Origin: Chloroflexota bacterium
GTDB lineage: Bacteria > Chloroflexota > Anaerolineae > JAAYEA01
Assembly: GCA_012689325.1 (NCBI GenBank)
Contig: JAAYEA010000254.1
Span: 1 to 35,525, forward strand
Direction: 5' to 3'
DNA length: 35,525 nucleotides
This document shows positions 16,762 to 24,369 of this stretch, one piece after another. The position numbers and the translations under genes are program-made. The notes below the pieces were generated by a model, which ran no database searches, had not been told where the DNA came from, and worked only from the letters and a program-made list of their open reading frames with translations. Numbering within the stretch: position 1 is the stretch's first letter; every line of letters begins with the position of its first letter.

Positions 16762-17754
16762 TCATCCATGAGGGGCCTCTCCCGCTGGCAGGCCGTGGGC
16801 GGCCAGGGCTTCGGCGAACCGCTGGAGGATCTTGGCGCCGTGATCGCCCATGTGCCCCTTGCAGATATCCGGCGTGAAGAGGGCGCCCGCCCCGCCGCGC
16901 GCCGCCGCCTCTTGCGTGAGCCGCGGGATCTTGCGCCGTTGCTCCCACTCCTCCAACCCATCGCCCGGACGCCAGCTGAGCGCCGCCTCCAGGACCCGCT
17001 TGCTGGAGCGGAGCAAGGCCCCCATCTCGGGCTCGCCCTCGCCATGGGCCCCCGCGTTGGGGAGATAGTGGGCGACCCAGTGGTTGATCGCCAGGATGCG
17101 GCGATAGAGATCCCAGCCATAGAGGGGAACCAGTTGCGCCAGCTCGTGGGCGGTAAAGAGGCTCGGCGGGCCGAAATCCAGGACATGGTCAGCGAGGACA
17201 TAATTGGGACAGAGGGTAACGCCCAACTGCCGAACGGCCCGCACCAGCAGGACCGCTTGCCCGCGGACCAGCCACACGCGGCCCTTCTGGCTGACGATGA
17301 GGAGGTCGATGTCGTCTTGGGCGCTGCTGGGGTTGTTCACGGCGAGGGCGCCGGTCACGGCGACCATCTTGACGAAGGGCAGCGCCGCGATGAGGTGGGC
17401 ATAGCGCCGGGCCGAGGCCCACAGCGCGGCGGCGGAGCTCTCGCGCTGCCGCCGCACCGCCACCAGATGGTCGCGCCCGGCCAGGAACCAGAAGGGCGCC
17501 GCCGCGCCCAACCTCACGCCGAGGCGGCGATCGTGAGCGAGACACCCTTCGACCTCTGCCAGCGTCGCGCTCCAGCCAGGCAGAAACCGATGGATCTCGG
17601 GCGCTTTTAGCGGATAGTCAAAGAGATCAGCATAGACAATCGCCTGGAGGATCGCGACCGCCAGACCGTTAGCTCTGCTGCAGGGCCAGGGCAGGGGCGC
17701 CGTTCCCGGCTCGTACGCTGAACAAGCCGGTTCCCGGGATGCACGAACAACCAT
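16762..17754 (-). CDS. Nucleotidyltransferase-fold protein, first gene of the glycan operon
   Basis: About 330 residues from ATG 17754 (AGGTGG eight bases upstream; GTG 17766 is possible). AILQAIVYADLFDYPLKAPE near the start looks like a small helical domain. The central VTGALAVNNPS followed by DDIDLLIV (Asp147, Asp148, Asp150) is the G-S/A...DxD pattern of the pol-beta nucleotidyltransferase superfamily, in which the aspartates bind metal. The usual 'GS' is 'GA' here. The C-terminal half is helical. No exact function can be given: NMP transfer to a small molecule or protein is the family norm. It is first after a good promoter, with a gap of about 108 bp before the radical SAM gene. Confidence 0.7.
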   Translation of the reverse strand: MVVRASREPACSAYEPGTAPLPWPCSRANGLAVAILQAIVYADLFDYPLKAPEIHRFLPGWSATLAEVEGCLAHDRRLGVRLGAAAPFWFLAGRDHLVAVRRQRESSAAALWASARRYAHLIAALPFVKMVAVTGALAVNNPSSAQDDIDLLIVSQKGRVWLVRGQAVLLVRAVRQLGVTLCPNYVLADHVLDFGPPSLFTAHELAQLVPLYGWDLYRRILAINHWVAHYLPNAGAHGEGEPEMGALLRSSKRVLEAALSWRPGDGLEEWEQRRKIPRLTQEAAARGGAGALFTPDICKGHMGDHGAKILQRFAEALAAHGLPAGEAPHG

Positions 17755-17832
17755 GTGGCGTTCCACCTGTGCGTGGCAGACTGTCTGTGTCCCACCGATG
17801 GGCCGCTCTCGCAGGGGCCGGGTGCCGAGCGC

Positions 17833-17861
17833 ATTGTACTATGGAGAGATGGGGCTGTCAA
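17833..17861 (-). promoter_or_regulatory. Near-consensus sigma-70 promoter of the nine-gene glycan operon
   Basis: On the minus strand TTGACA (17856-17861) and TACAAT (17833-17838) are separated by 17 bp, one mismatch from consensus in total. Predicted start near 17826, about 70 nt before the first gene. This separates the glycan operon from the riboflavin transporter genes upstream, whose last stop is at 17911. Confidence 0.7.
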
Positions 17862-17910
17862 ACTGAGCCAGGCGGGGAAAATGGGAGCTATTTGCAGGAG
17901 CGGCCCAGGC

Positions 17911-18666
17911 TCAACGCAGCGTGTCGCGCAACTGGTGTACCAACTGGATAAACCGCGCCGTGTAAAGGTCCTCCTGGCGGCGCGGGCGCGGCAGGTCGAT
18001 CTCGAGCGCGCACTCGATGCGGCCAGGGCGAGGGCTCATGGTCAGCACGCGGTCGCCCAACAGGACCGCCTCCTGGATGTCGTGCGTGACCATCACCACG
18101 GTCTTGCGGTCCATCTCCCAGAGGCGCAACAGCTCGTAGCTCATCCGCTCCCGCGTGAGGGCATCCAGCGCCCCAAAGGGCTCATCCAAGAGGAGGATGT
18201 CGGGGTCGTAAATGAGGGCGCGGGCCAGGGCGACCCGCTGCCGCATTCCGCCCGATAGCTCGCGCGGCAGGGCGTTGGCAAAGCCCGTCAGCCCCACCAG
18301 ATCGAGCATCTCCTGCGCCTTGCCCTCGCTGACAGCGCGAGGCGTGCCCTGGAGCTCCAGCGGCAGAGCCAGGTTCTGCAACGCGGTGCGCCAGGGCATC
18401 AGGTTGGCGTGCTGAGCGACGAAACCGATCCTCGCCTGCGGGCCCTGCAACGGCTCGCCGTCCAGCAACACGGCGCCGCCGGTGGGGCGCACCAGCCCGC
18501 CCAGGATCCGCAGCAGCGTGGACTTGCCGCATCCTGATGGCCCGAGGATGCACACGAACTCGTTGGGCCGCACCTCAAAGCTGGCCTCGGCGAGCGCCTC
18601 CAGCGAGCTATCGGGCGAGTTGAACATCATTTGCACTTTTCGGGCCACCAAGATCGGCTTGTCCAT
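17911..18666 (-). CDS. ABC transporter ATP-binding protein of the riboflavin uptake system
   Basis: 251 residues. Walker A GPSGCGKST (42-50), Q-loop VAQHANLMPW, signature LSGGMRQRVALARAL, Walker B DILLLDEPFGALD and H-loop VMVTHDIQEAV are all present, so it should be active. The sequence belongs to the SsuB/TauB/ThiZ-like subfamily that partners NMT1/THI5-like binding proteins. The start ATG at 18666 has a weak AAGG upstream and lies 21 bp from the binding-protein stop. It is the third gene of the FMN-riboswitch operon and energises riboflavin import by context. Confidence 0.88.
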   Translation of the reverse strand: MDKPILVARKVQMMFNSPDSSLEALAEASFEVRPNEFVCILGPSGCGKSTLLRILGGLVRPTGGAVLLDGEPLQGPQARIGFVAQHANLMPWRTALQNLALPLELQGTPRAVSEGKAQEMLDLVGLTGFANALPRELSGGMRQRVALARALIYDPDILLLDEPFGALDALTRERMSYELLRLWEMDRKTVVMVTHDIQEAVLLGDRVLTMSPRPGRIECALEIDLPRPRRQEDLYTARFIQLVHQLRDTLR

Positions 18667-18687
18667 GTTCTGCCTTGGGGTGAGCGG

Positions 18688-19692
18688 CTACTTGATAAAG
18701 CGGTTGGTGTACAGGTCACCCGGCTTGACCTCGTTGGCGATCAGCCCCAGCTCTTTGAGCAAAGCGGCGCTCTCCGCCCAGGCGGCGGGGTCGCTGGCGC
18801 CCAGCGGGTCGCTGCGCCAAAAGTTGATGGCCTCGTCCAGCACGGCGCGCTGCAGCTTGGCGGTCGGCTCGTCCATCTCGGGGATCGCCTTGCGCGCGAT
18901 AGCAAAGGCCGCCTCTGGCTCAGCGATGGTGTCTTGCAAGCCCCGCAAAAAGGCGCGCACCGCCTTTTCCACCAGCTCGGGCTGCTTTTCGATGGTCTCG
19001 TCGTTGGTGATCAGCCCATTGGAGACGAGCTGGGTATAGCGATCCAAGTAAAAGACGTTGAGCTGGTAGCCTGCCGCGGCCATCTGCACCGGCTCATTGA
19101 GGGCGTAACAGATAGCCGCGTCCACGCGCTTTTCCGCCAGGCTGGCCGTCTGCGTGTAGCCGATGACCTGGAGGTCGATATTGGCGGAGGACAGGCCCAC
19201 CTCATCCAGGAAGGCCAGCCAGCCGATGTAGCTGGCGCCCGAGAGCGCGGGGGTGCCCACGGTCTTGCCGGCGAGCTGCGCGGGCTCGGTGATGCCCTTT
19301 TCCGCCAGGGAGACCACGCACACCGGGAAGCGCCGATACCAGTTGAGCACATAGCGGACGGGCAGCCCGTTGGCCCGCGCCAGCACCACCTGATCGCCGC
19401 TGCCGATGGCGAACTGCAGGTCGTTGGTCGCCAGTCGCTGCAAGAGGTCGGTCTCCATGCCGTAATCCAGCGTGACCTTGAGCCCTTCGGCCTCGAAATA
19501 GCCCCGCTCCAGCGCCACGTACATGGGCGTGAACTGGACGTTGGGGATGAAGCCCATGGCGATGGTAACCTCGCGAGGCGACTCGTCAGCGCCGCGGTTC
19601 GCGCCCTGGCAGGCGCTCAGCACAAGCAGGAGAGCCAGCGCCAAGGCCAGCAGCCTGGCTCCCATGGTCGATCGCGTTCCAGACAGATTCAT
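18688..19692 (-). CDS. ribY: Riboflavin-binding lipoprotein of ABC transporter (RibY-like, NMT1/THI5 family)
   Basis: 334 residues from ATG 19692 with GGAGGAGGT directly upstream; the longer reading to 19725 lacks a ribosome site. The signal peptide ends LLVLSAC (Cys28), a lipobox. The mature part opens EVTIAMGFIPNVQFTPMYVA and continues ALERGYFEAEGLKV and LDYGMETDLLQRLATNDLQF, the usual opening of NMT1/THI5-like binding proteins. These are often annotated as thiamine-precursor or taurine/sulfonate binders, but the FMN riboswitch upstream of the operon points to riboflavin, matching the RibXY systems described for Chloroflexi. Placement between permease and ATPase fits a complete importer. 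Confidence 0.82.
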   Translation of the reverse strand: MNLSGTRSTMGARLLALALALLLVLSACQGANRGADESPREVTIAMGFIPNVQFTPMYVALERGYFEAEGLKVTLDYGMETDLLQRLATNDLQFAIGSGDQVVLARANGLPVRYVLNWYRRFPVCVVSLAEKGITEPAQLAGKTVGTPALSGASYIGWLAFLDEVGLSSANIDLQVIGYTQTASLAEKRVDAAICYALNEPVQMAAAGYQLNVFYLDRYTQLVSNGLITNDETIEKQPELVEKAVRAFLRGLQDTIAEPEAAFAIARKAIPEMDEPTAKLQRAVLDEAINFWRSDPLGASDPAAWAESAALLKELGLIANEVKPGDLYTNRFIK

Positions 19693-19764
19693 CCTATACC
19701 TCCTCCACCAATCCCGGCTGGCCATGCGGCGGCGCGCTCCCCGAAAACGACCCCGCCCTGCCAG

Positions 19765-20589
19765 CTAGCGGCCCTGCTCGTTGCGGCGCCACCAAAGCGC
19801 CCATCGTTCCAGCGCCGATACCGCCGCGTACAGAGCCAGCGCGATGAACATCAGGGTGAACAGGGCCACGAACATCAGCGGCGTATCAAAGAGGCCGCGG
19901 GCCAGGTTGACCAAAAAGCCCAGCCCCCGATCGGCGCCCACGAACTCGCCCACCACGGCCCCGATCACCGATAGGGTCACGCCGACCTTGAGGCCGCCGA
20001 AAAGCGTGGGCAGCGCCGAAGGCACCTCCAGCAGCCAGAAGGTCTGCCAGCGCGAGGCCCGCAACGAGCGCATCAGCTCCACCAGGTCGCGGTCGATGCT
20101 CCGAAGGCCCACCATGGTGTTGATCAACACCGGGAAAAAGAGGGTCAGCGCGCAGACCAGCACCTTGGAAAGGCTTCCCGCGCCGAACCAGATCACCAAG
20201 AGGGGCGCCAGCGCGACGATGGGGATGGCCTGGGAGGCGACGATATAGACGGAGAGGAGGCGCTCCAGCAGAGGGGATTTGGCCAGGGCGTAGCCCAGCA
20301 CCAGCGCCACGCTCAGCCCCAGGGCCAGCCCCGCAAAGACCTCGCGCAGGGTGACCCAGGTATGGATCAGCAGCGAGCCCTCGCTCAGGGCCATCCAGAA
20401 GCGCTCCAGGACCTGGCGCGGGCCGGGGAGCAGAAAGGTCGGGTAGCGCCCCGCGGTGACGAGCAGGCCCCACAGGGCCACCATCACCACGACGCTCAGC
20501 ACGATGCTCAGGCCCTTTTGCGTGGCCTGCAGCCGGTAGTGGTTTCTGGTCGCGTTCGGTATGGACTGTCTGTCGCCGTTCTTGAGCAT
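19765..20589 (-). CDS. ribX: Riboflavin ABC transporter permease (RibX-like)
   Basis: 274 residues with about six membrane helices and the permease EAA-type loop (LVELMRSLRASRWQTFWLLEVPSALPTLFGGLKVG), as in SsuC/TauC/ThiX-type permeases. The ATG at 20589 has no Shine-Dalgarno sequence: the bases before it are the U-tract of an intrinsic terminator. A downstream start (GTG just before the first helix, with AAAGGG upstream) is possible but would shorten the cytoplasmic N-terminus. It is the first gene of the three-gene operon under FMN riboswitch control and forms the channel for riboflavin. Confidence 0.85.
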   Translation of the reverse strand: MLKNGDRQSIPNATRNHYRLQATQKGLSIVLSVVVMVALWGLLVTAGRYPTFLLPGPRQVLERFWMALSEGSLLIHTWVTLREVFAGLALGLSVALVLGYALAKSPLLERLLSVYIVASQAIPIVALAPLLVIWFGAGSLSKVLVCALTLFFPVLINTMVGLRSIDRDLVELMRSLRASRWQTFWLLEVPSALPTLFGGLKVGVTLSVIGAVVGEFVGADRGLGFLVNLARGLFDTPLMFVALFTLMFIALALYAAVSALERWALWWRRNEQGR

Positions 20590-20590
20590 G

Positions 20591-20624
20591 AAAAAAAGCC
20601 CCGCGCAGGAATCGCTTCGGGGCC
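20591..20624 (-). terminator. Riboswitch-controlled intrinsic terminator
   Basis: In minus-strand RNA, GCCCCG (20618-20623) pairs with CGGGGC (20598-20603) around a 14-nt loop and is followed by seven U (20591-20597), ending one base before the ribX ATG. The 5' arm with its flank (20615-20623, GCCCCGAAG in RNA) is exactly complementary to the first strand of the FMN aptamer (20806-20814, CUUCGGGGC), giving a nine-pair antiterminator. This is the expected off-switch when FMN is bound. Confidence 0.8.
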
Positions 20625-20666
20625 TGGGAATAGGCGTGCGCCAATCAGGCAGGGAGACCCTGCTTG

Positions 20667-20815
20667 CCTTCTTTCATCCGGACTGTACCGTCGGCTCCGG
20701 CTTGGCACCGGATCAGCCAGAAACTGGCGCGCGGGCTTGGCATCGGCGACCTTCGCCGAGTTAAGTGCCATACCGCCGGTCGGGAATCGACGTGCGTCTC
20801 ACCCTGCCCCGAAGG
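20667..20815 (-). promoter_or_regulatory. FMN riboswitch (RFN element)
   Basis: Reading the minus strand, the conserved RFN blocks appear in order: CCTTCGGGGCAGGGTGA, TTCCCGACCGGCGGT, AGCCCGCG, then GCTGATCCGGTGCCA...CCGGAGCCGACGGT, ACAGTCCGGATGAAAGAAGG. The closing P1 stem pairs 20667-20671 with 20811-20815. It lies between a consensus promoter and the ribX start, and a small GCAGGG/CCCTGC hairpin and a terminator follow it. FMN binding should terminate transcription and so shut off riboflavin uptake when flavin is plentiful. Confidence 0.96.
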
Positions 20816-20833
20816 CTTGTTGATCTGCATTGG

Positions 20834-20861
20834 ATTATAGGCAGATGGTGCTTGGTGTCAA
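20834..20861 (-). promoter_or_regulatory. Consensus sigma-70 promoter for the riboswitch operon
   Basis: On the minus strand TTGACA (20856-20861) and TATAAT (20834-20839) are both perfect, with a 16-bp spacer. The predicted start near 20826 is about 10 nt before the first base of the FMN aptamer, as expected for a riboswitch leader. Confidence 0.85.
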
Positions 20862-20896
20862 ATGGGCCACAGCCATGGACTCGGCGCGACGCGCCG

Positions 20897-23239
20897 CTAC
20901 GGGACCAGCACCACGACTGGCTCGCCCAGCGCCACCTGGTCATCGGGCCAGCGCGTCCCGGACGGATCCACGGCCAGCGCCCGCGAGCCATCCTGGCGAT
21001 AGAGGCCAACGCGCCACCGGTACTCGCCGGCTGGCAGGTCCGCAGGGAGCTGAACGCGATGGCTATCGGCGATCCGTTCCCCCTTTTCCCAGAGGTCGGT
21101 GGGATAGGCGCCGCCAACCGGCGGCCCATCGCCTTGCGCGACGATCCCAGCAGGCCCCACCAGATGCACGAACACGATATAGTCGTCCGCCGGGGCGCCC
21201 AGCGCTTCCCAAATCAGCGTCAACTCCAGGGTACCGCCCGCGACGGCGGCGCCAGCGGGCTCTTGTTGGGCGGCGACCAGCGCGATATGATCCCCTAGAC
21301 TGGCCAGCTCGGGCCCGCCGGGGAGATAGGTCGGCATCGTCGCGGGCGCGAGCTTGATCCGCCCAAAGGCCGCCGCTCTGCCGATGGGCCTCCCCGCGGC
21401 ATCAAATGCCGGAAGGGCTCGCAGCTCTGGCCCCGGCAGAAAGAACGCCACGTGGATATTCGCCAGGATCGCCTGCGCGGGTGACTCGGTCACCGGCACC
21501 CGATAGGTCTCGCGAAAGACGTCGCCAGCCCGCCAGAGCCGGGTGGGGTAATTGCCTCGGCCCGGATAGATGTTCAGCCCGCCGGCGAGCTCGCCCTCCG
21601 CGGTCAACAGGTGCACCGCCAGGGTATAGTTCGCGTCAAACGGGCCGAGCGCCCGCCAGAGGAGCGTCACCGCGACGCTCTGGCCGGGGGTGGCTCTGGC
21701 TGGCTGGACGGCATAGCCAACGAGCTCGGCAGACTCGCCAAAGCGCGCCAGGAGCGGCTGCTCCCCCGGTTGCAGTTCGGCCTCGCGCAGCAGCGCCGGC
21801 GGTGCATAGGCCGCGGGAATCAGCCCGAGGGCCAGGAGGAGGTTAACGCCCACCAGCGCCGTCCCCAACGCGCCGGGCCACCACCCTCGCCAGCGCGCAG
21901 GCAGCCGCCTGGCCCACTCGCCCCAACCCAGGGCCAGCAGCGCGGCCATCGCGGCCAGCCCCGGCAGCAGCATCCGCCCGCGCAGCCGGTGCGTGCCATA
22001 GAGGAACTCGCGGCCTCCTACCAGGGCGATCAGGGACACCAACAGCGCCAAGAGCACCCCAGCCCCCAGAAGCCGCCGACGAGCGGGGCGCGCCCTGACC
22101 CACCCGGCCGCCAGCCCGGTGACGCCGCCGACGGCCAGCAAGGTAAAGAGCCCATAGACCCAGGAGTCAGCCCCCAGGTTGCCCCAGCCGAAGGAGGCCC
22201 ACGTCGTCAGGTAGCCGTACTGCAGGAACGCCCCAAGCCCGGGCCACCCCGCCCCGAACTCGACCTGCCCCCTGCCGGAGAGCCGCTCCAGGAACCAATA
22301 GGGAAACCAGGGATAACGCGGGAGGATATAGCCGGTGAGGCGGTGGTTGTTCCACAGCCAGAAGGCGGCCCCCAGGACCACCGCCAGCACCCCCAAGGCC
22401 AGCGCGACGCTTGTGACGCGGGAGAGCGCGGTCCGCAGGCGGCGGGCGCGCGGGGCAATGGCGAGGGCCAACAGAACGACGGGCAGAAGGGCCAGGGCAG
22501 AGGCTTTGGTCAGCAGGGCCAGCCCGGCGGCCAGCGACAAGCCGAGCACCGGCCCCGGCGCGGGCCCGCACAGCGCCACTCGCACGGCGAGCCAGGCGAT
22601 CACGCACCCCAGCGCCGCGATCAGGATGTCGTTGGTGACGACGCTGCCGATGAACAGGTATTGCGGCCAAAAGGCCGCCAGCGCCAGGGCGGCCAGCGCG
22701 ACATCGCGGCGGCCGGGAGCCAGGAGCTGGGTCAGCCGATAGGCCGCCACCACGCCCACCACGCTGATCGCCACCGAGACGAGGCGGGCCAGGTGCAGCG
22801 CCAGGTAGGTTCCCCGCCAGGGGAAGCGCTCCGCCTGCGGGTCGTGCAGCGTGGCGTTGTTGCCGCCCACGCCGCCGGACACGCTCATGTACGGGTTGAC
22901 CTCGACCGTCACGCCGTCCGAGGTATCCACCAGCGCCACCGGCAGCGCCGCCAGGAGGTAATAGAGCGGCGGCTGATCGGCCTGATCGCAACACAGCTCG
23001 GCGGTCAGGGGGATACCAGGCCGCGGGAGCGCCCGTTGCCGCGCCACATGCTCGACGTATTTATAGTGTCCCCACTCGTCGTGGGCTTCCCACGGCGGCG
23101 TGGCGACGCTATAGGCAACGCCCAGCAAGAGGTGGAGCGCCAGGGCCAGGGCCACCCAGCGGCGATCAGGGCCTCGCGCGTCGTGCGCCGGTCGGGCGAC
23201 GCGACCAGTTTCTACCTCGGCCAACTGCGCTCCTGACAT
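20897..23239 (-). CDS. Large GT39-like membrane protein with two C-terminal beta-sandwich repeats
   Basis: About 780 residues from ATG 23239. That ATG has AAGGA only one base away, so TTG 23224 (AGGAG at good spacing) may be the true start. Residues to about 490 are polytopic membrane helices. The first outer loop carries PPWEAHDEWGHYKYVEHVA, the acidic D-E loop of GT-C transferases, and GSVVTNDILIAAL is the second usual element. The last 290 residues hold two related beta-rich repeats (SVAVTLLWRAL...YTLAVHLL...GNYPTRLW and LELTLIWEAL...YIVFVHLV...GGAYPTDLW), a pairing common in Chloroflexota membrane glycosyltransferases. It stands alone between the riboflavin operon and the divergent regulator. 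Likely adds a sugar to an extracytoplasmic acceptor. Confidence 0.75.
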   Translation of the reverse strand: MSGAQLAEVETGRVARPAHDARGPDRRWVALALALHLLLGVAYSVATPPWEAHDEWGHYKYVEHVARQRALPRPGIPLTAELCCDQADQPPLYYLLAALPVALVDTSDGVTVEVNPYMSVSGGVGGNNATLHDPQAERFPWRGTYLALHLARLVSVAISVVGVVAAYRLTQLLAPGRRDVALAALALAAFWPQYLFIGSVVTNDILIAALGCVIAWLAVRVALCGPAPGPVLGLSLAAGLALLTKASALALLPVVLLALAIAPRARRLRTALSRVTSVALALGVLAVVLGAAFWLWNNHRLTGYILPRYPWFPYWFLERLSGRGQVEFGAGWPGLGAFLQYGYLTTWASFGWGNLGADSWVYGLFTLLAVGGVTGLAAGWVRARPARRRLLGAGVLLALLVSLIALVGGREFLYGTHRLRGRMLLPGLAAMAALLALGWGEWARRLPARWRGWWPGALGTALVGVNLLLALGLIPAAYAPPALLREAELQPGEQPLLARFGESAELVGYAVQPARATPGQSVAVTLLWRALGPFDANYTLAVHLLTAEGELAGGLNIYPGRGNYPTRLWRAGDVFRETYRVPVTESPAQAILANIHVAFFLPGPELRALPAFDAAGRPIGRAAAFGRIKLAPATMPTYLPGGPELASLGDHIALVAAQQEPAGAAVAGGTLELTLIWEALGAPADDYIVFVHLVGPAGIVAQGDGPPVGGAYPTDLWEKGERIADSHRVQLPADLPAGEYRWRVGLYRQDGSRALAVDPSGTRWPDDQVALGEPVVVLVP

Positions 23240-23346
23240 GTCCTTCCATTCGCTCGCTGTCTGGTGCAGCATGGGCTGTCCCAGCCGAGCCCGCGCGGCC
23301 TGATCTTGGTTCGGGCGCCCCTGCATGCGGGCCGTCGGATGCGCCT

Positions 23347-23375
23347 ACTATTCCACGAGTCAGCCACAATGTCAA
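23347..23375 (-). promoter_or_regulatory. Possible promoter for the GT39-like gene
   Basis: Minus-strand TTGACA (23370-23375) is perfect; 17 bp on, AATAGT (23347-23352) is a poor -10. Start near 23340, about 100 nt before the proposed ATG. It is divergent from the regulator promoter, 43 bp away. Confidence 0.45.
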
Positions 23376-23410
23376 ACGAACAAGTCGCGCCCGACTTGCG
23401 CGCGTCACGG

Positions 23411-23426
23411 ATTTGCATTGACAAAT
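23411..23426. promoter_or_regulatory. Candidate operator overlapping the -35 of the GntR gene
   Basis: ATTTG-N6-CAAAT is a perfect 5-bp inverted repeat that covers the -35 hexamer of the regulator promoter. A second, wider symmetry (TTGCA at 23414-23418, TGCAA at 23434-23438) overlaps it. GntR-family proteins usually bind short palindromes at their own promoters, so autoregulation is plausible; the assignment is inference. Confidence 0.4.
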
Positions 23427-23446
23427 CAGGTTTTGCAACTTATAAT
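23418..23446 (+). promoter_or_regulatory. Perfect sigma-70 promoter for the GntR regulator and transporter operon
   Basis: TTGACA (23418-23423), a 17-bp spacer and TATAAT (23441-23446) match the full consensus. The expected start near 23453 rules out upstream in-frame starts for the regulator, including ATG 23445, and leaves ATG 23475 or 23490. Confidence 0.85.
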
Positions 23447-23489
23447 GTCATCAGATGTGTTGTGCGCCCAGACGATGGAGATCTGCCCA

Positions 23490-24245
23490 ATGGCGACGGA
23501 AAACGCTCCCCTGCCGCAGCGTCCCATTCACCGGAGCACCGCCCGCGATCAGGTGGCGAGGGACTTGCGCGGCCGGATCATGGCCGGCGATTGGAGGGTT
23601 GGCGAGATGCTGCCTTCCCAGAGCCAGCTCTCGGCCATGTTTTCCGTCAGCGTGCCCATCATCCGCGAAGCGCTGCAGACGCTGAAAGGCGAGGGGCTGG
23701 TCCGCGTCGTCCACGGCAAGGGGGCGATCATCGCCCCGCTGGATAGCTCCAATGTCATCCGCGCGCTGGGCCTGCTGGCGCAGCGCGAGTACGTGACCCT
23801 GCACAACCTATGGGAGATCCGCTCGCTGCTGGAGCCAGAGATCGCCGAATTGGCCGCGATCCGCGCCACGGAGGCGCAGATCGCCGAGCTGGAGGCAACG
23901 ATCCAACCGACCGCCGATCCGCAGATGGATGTGGCGGCCTGGGTGGCAGCAGATATTCGCTTTCACACGCTGCTGGCCGAGGCCGCGGGCAACCCCATCT
24001 TGCCGCTGATCATGGAGGTCTTTGTCAGCCTCCTGGCCGAGTCCATGCGCCTGATCCGCAGCCGCAAACCCACCAACGCCCCTGCCGAGCATGCAGCCAT
24101 CATTGCCGCGCTCCGCGCGCGCGATCCTGTTGCAGCGCGACAGGCTATGCTGGTGCAGATCGAATCCAACCGGCGGGACATCGACGAGCTGGAGCCTTTG
24201 GCCGCGACCGTCGAACTCCCCGCCGCTATCCAGGAAAGGGGGTGA
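23490..24245 (+). CDS. GntR-family transcriptional regulator, FadR subfamily (FCD domain)
   Basis: 251 residues from ATG 23490 (GGAG nine bases upstream); ATG 23475 is an alternative. Residues about 17-82 form the winged helix-turn-helix (DQVARDLRGRIMAGDW, GEMLPSQSQLSAMFSVS, PIIREALQTLKGEGLV, HGKGAIIA). Residues about 95-230 are an FCD ligand-binding domain (LWEIRSLLEPEIAELAA, FHTLLAEAAGNPIL, EHAAIIAALRARD), including the His/Asp/Glu positions that often bind a metal with an organic acid. FadR-type FCD regulators commonly respond to sugar acids such as uronates and their breakdown products, in keeping with a pectin-type pathway. The transporter genes begin 124 bp downstream with no evident promoter of their own. 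Confidence 0.92.
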   Translation: MATENAPLPQRPIHRSTARDQVARDLRGRIMAGDWRVGEMLPSQSQLSAMFSVSVPIIREALQTLKGEGLVRVVHGKGAIIAPLDSSNVIRALGLLAQREYVTLHNLWEIRSLLEPEIAELAAIRATEAQIAELEATIQPTADPQMDVAAWVAADIRFHTLLAEAAGNPILPLIMEVFVSLLAESMRLIRSRKPTNAPAEHAAIIAALRARDPVAARQAMLVQIESNRRDIDELEPLAATVELPAAIQERG

Positions 24246-24369
24246 TCCGCCCTCCAGGCCAGCGCATGCGCCCCAAGCAGCGACTCGCCTGACAGGGGTC
24301 CGCCCACATCCGTTGCCAAGTAGAGTTCGCCGTTTCCGCCCTCTAGAGAGGAAAGGAGAGATCGCTCAC

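Noticed and set aside
18688-20589. Thiamine-precursor (ThiXYZ) or taurine/sulfonate transporter
   Set aside because: Protein families alone would allow this, but the leader has RFN blocks and no TPP (THI) box, so riboflavin is the better supported substrate.
21611-23236. Plus-strand open frame of 541 codons opposite the large membrane protein
   Set aside because: Translation is a Gln/Arg/Pro-rich string with no motifs, whereas the opposite strand encodes a clear polytopic protein.
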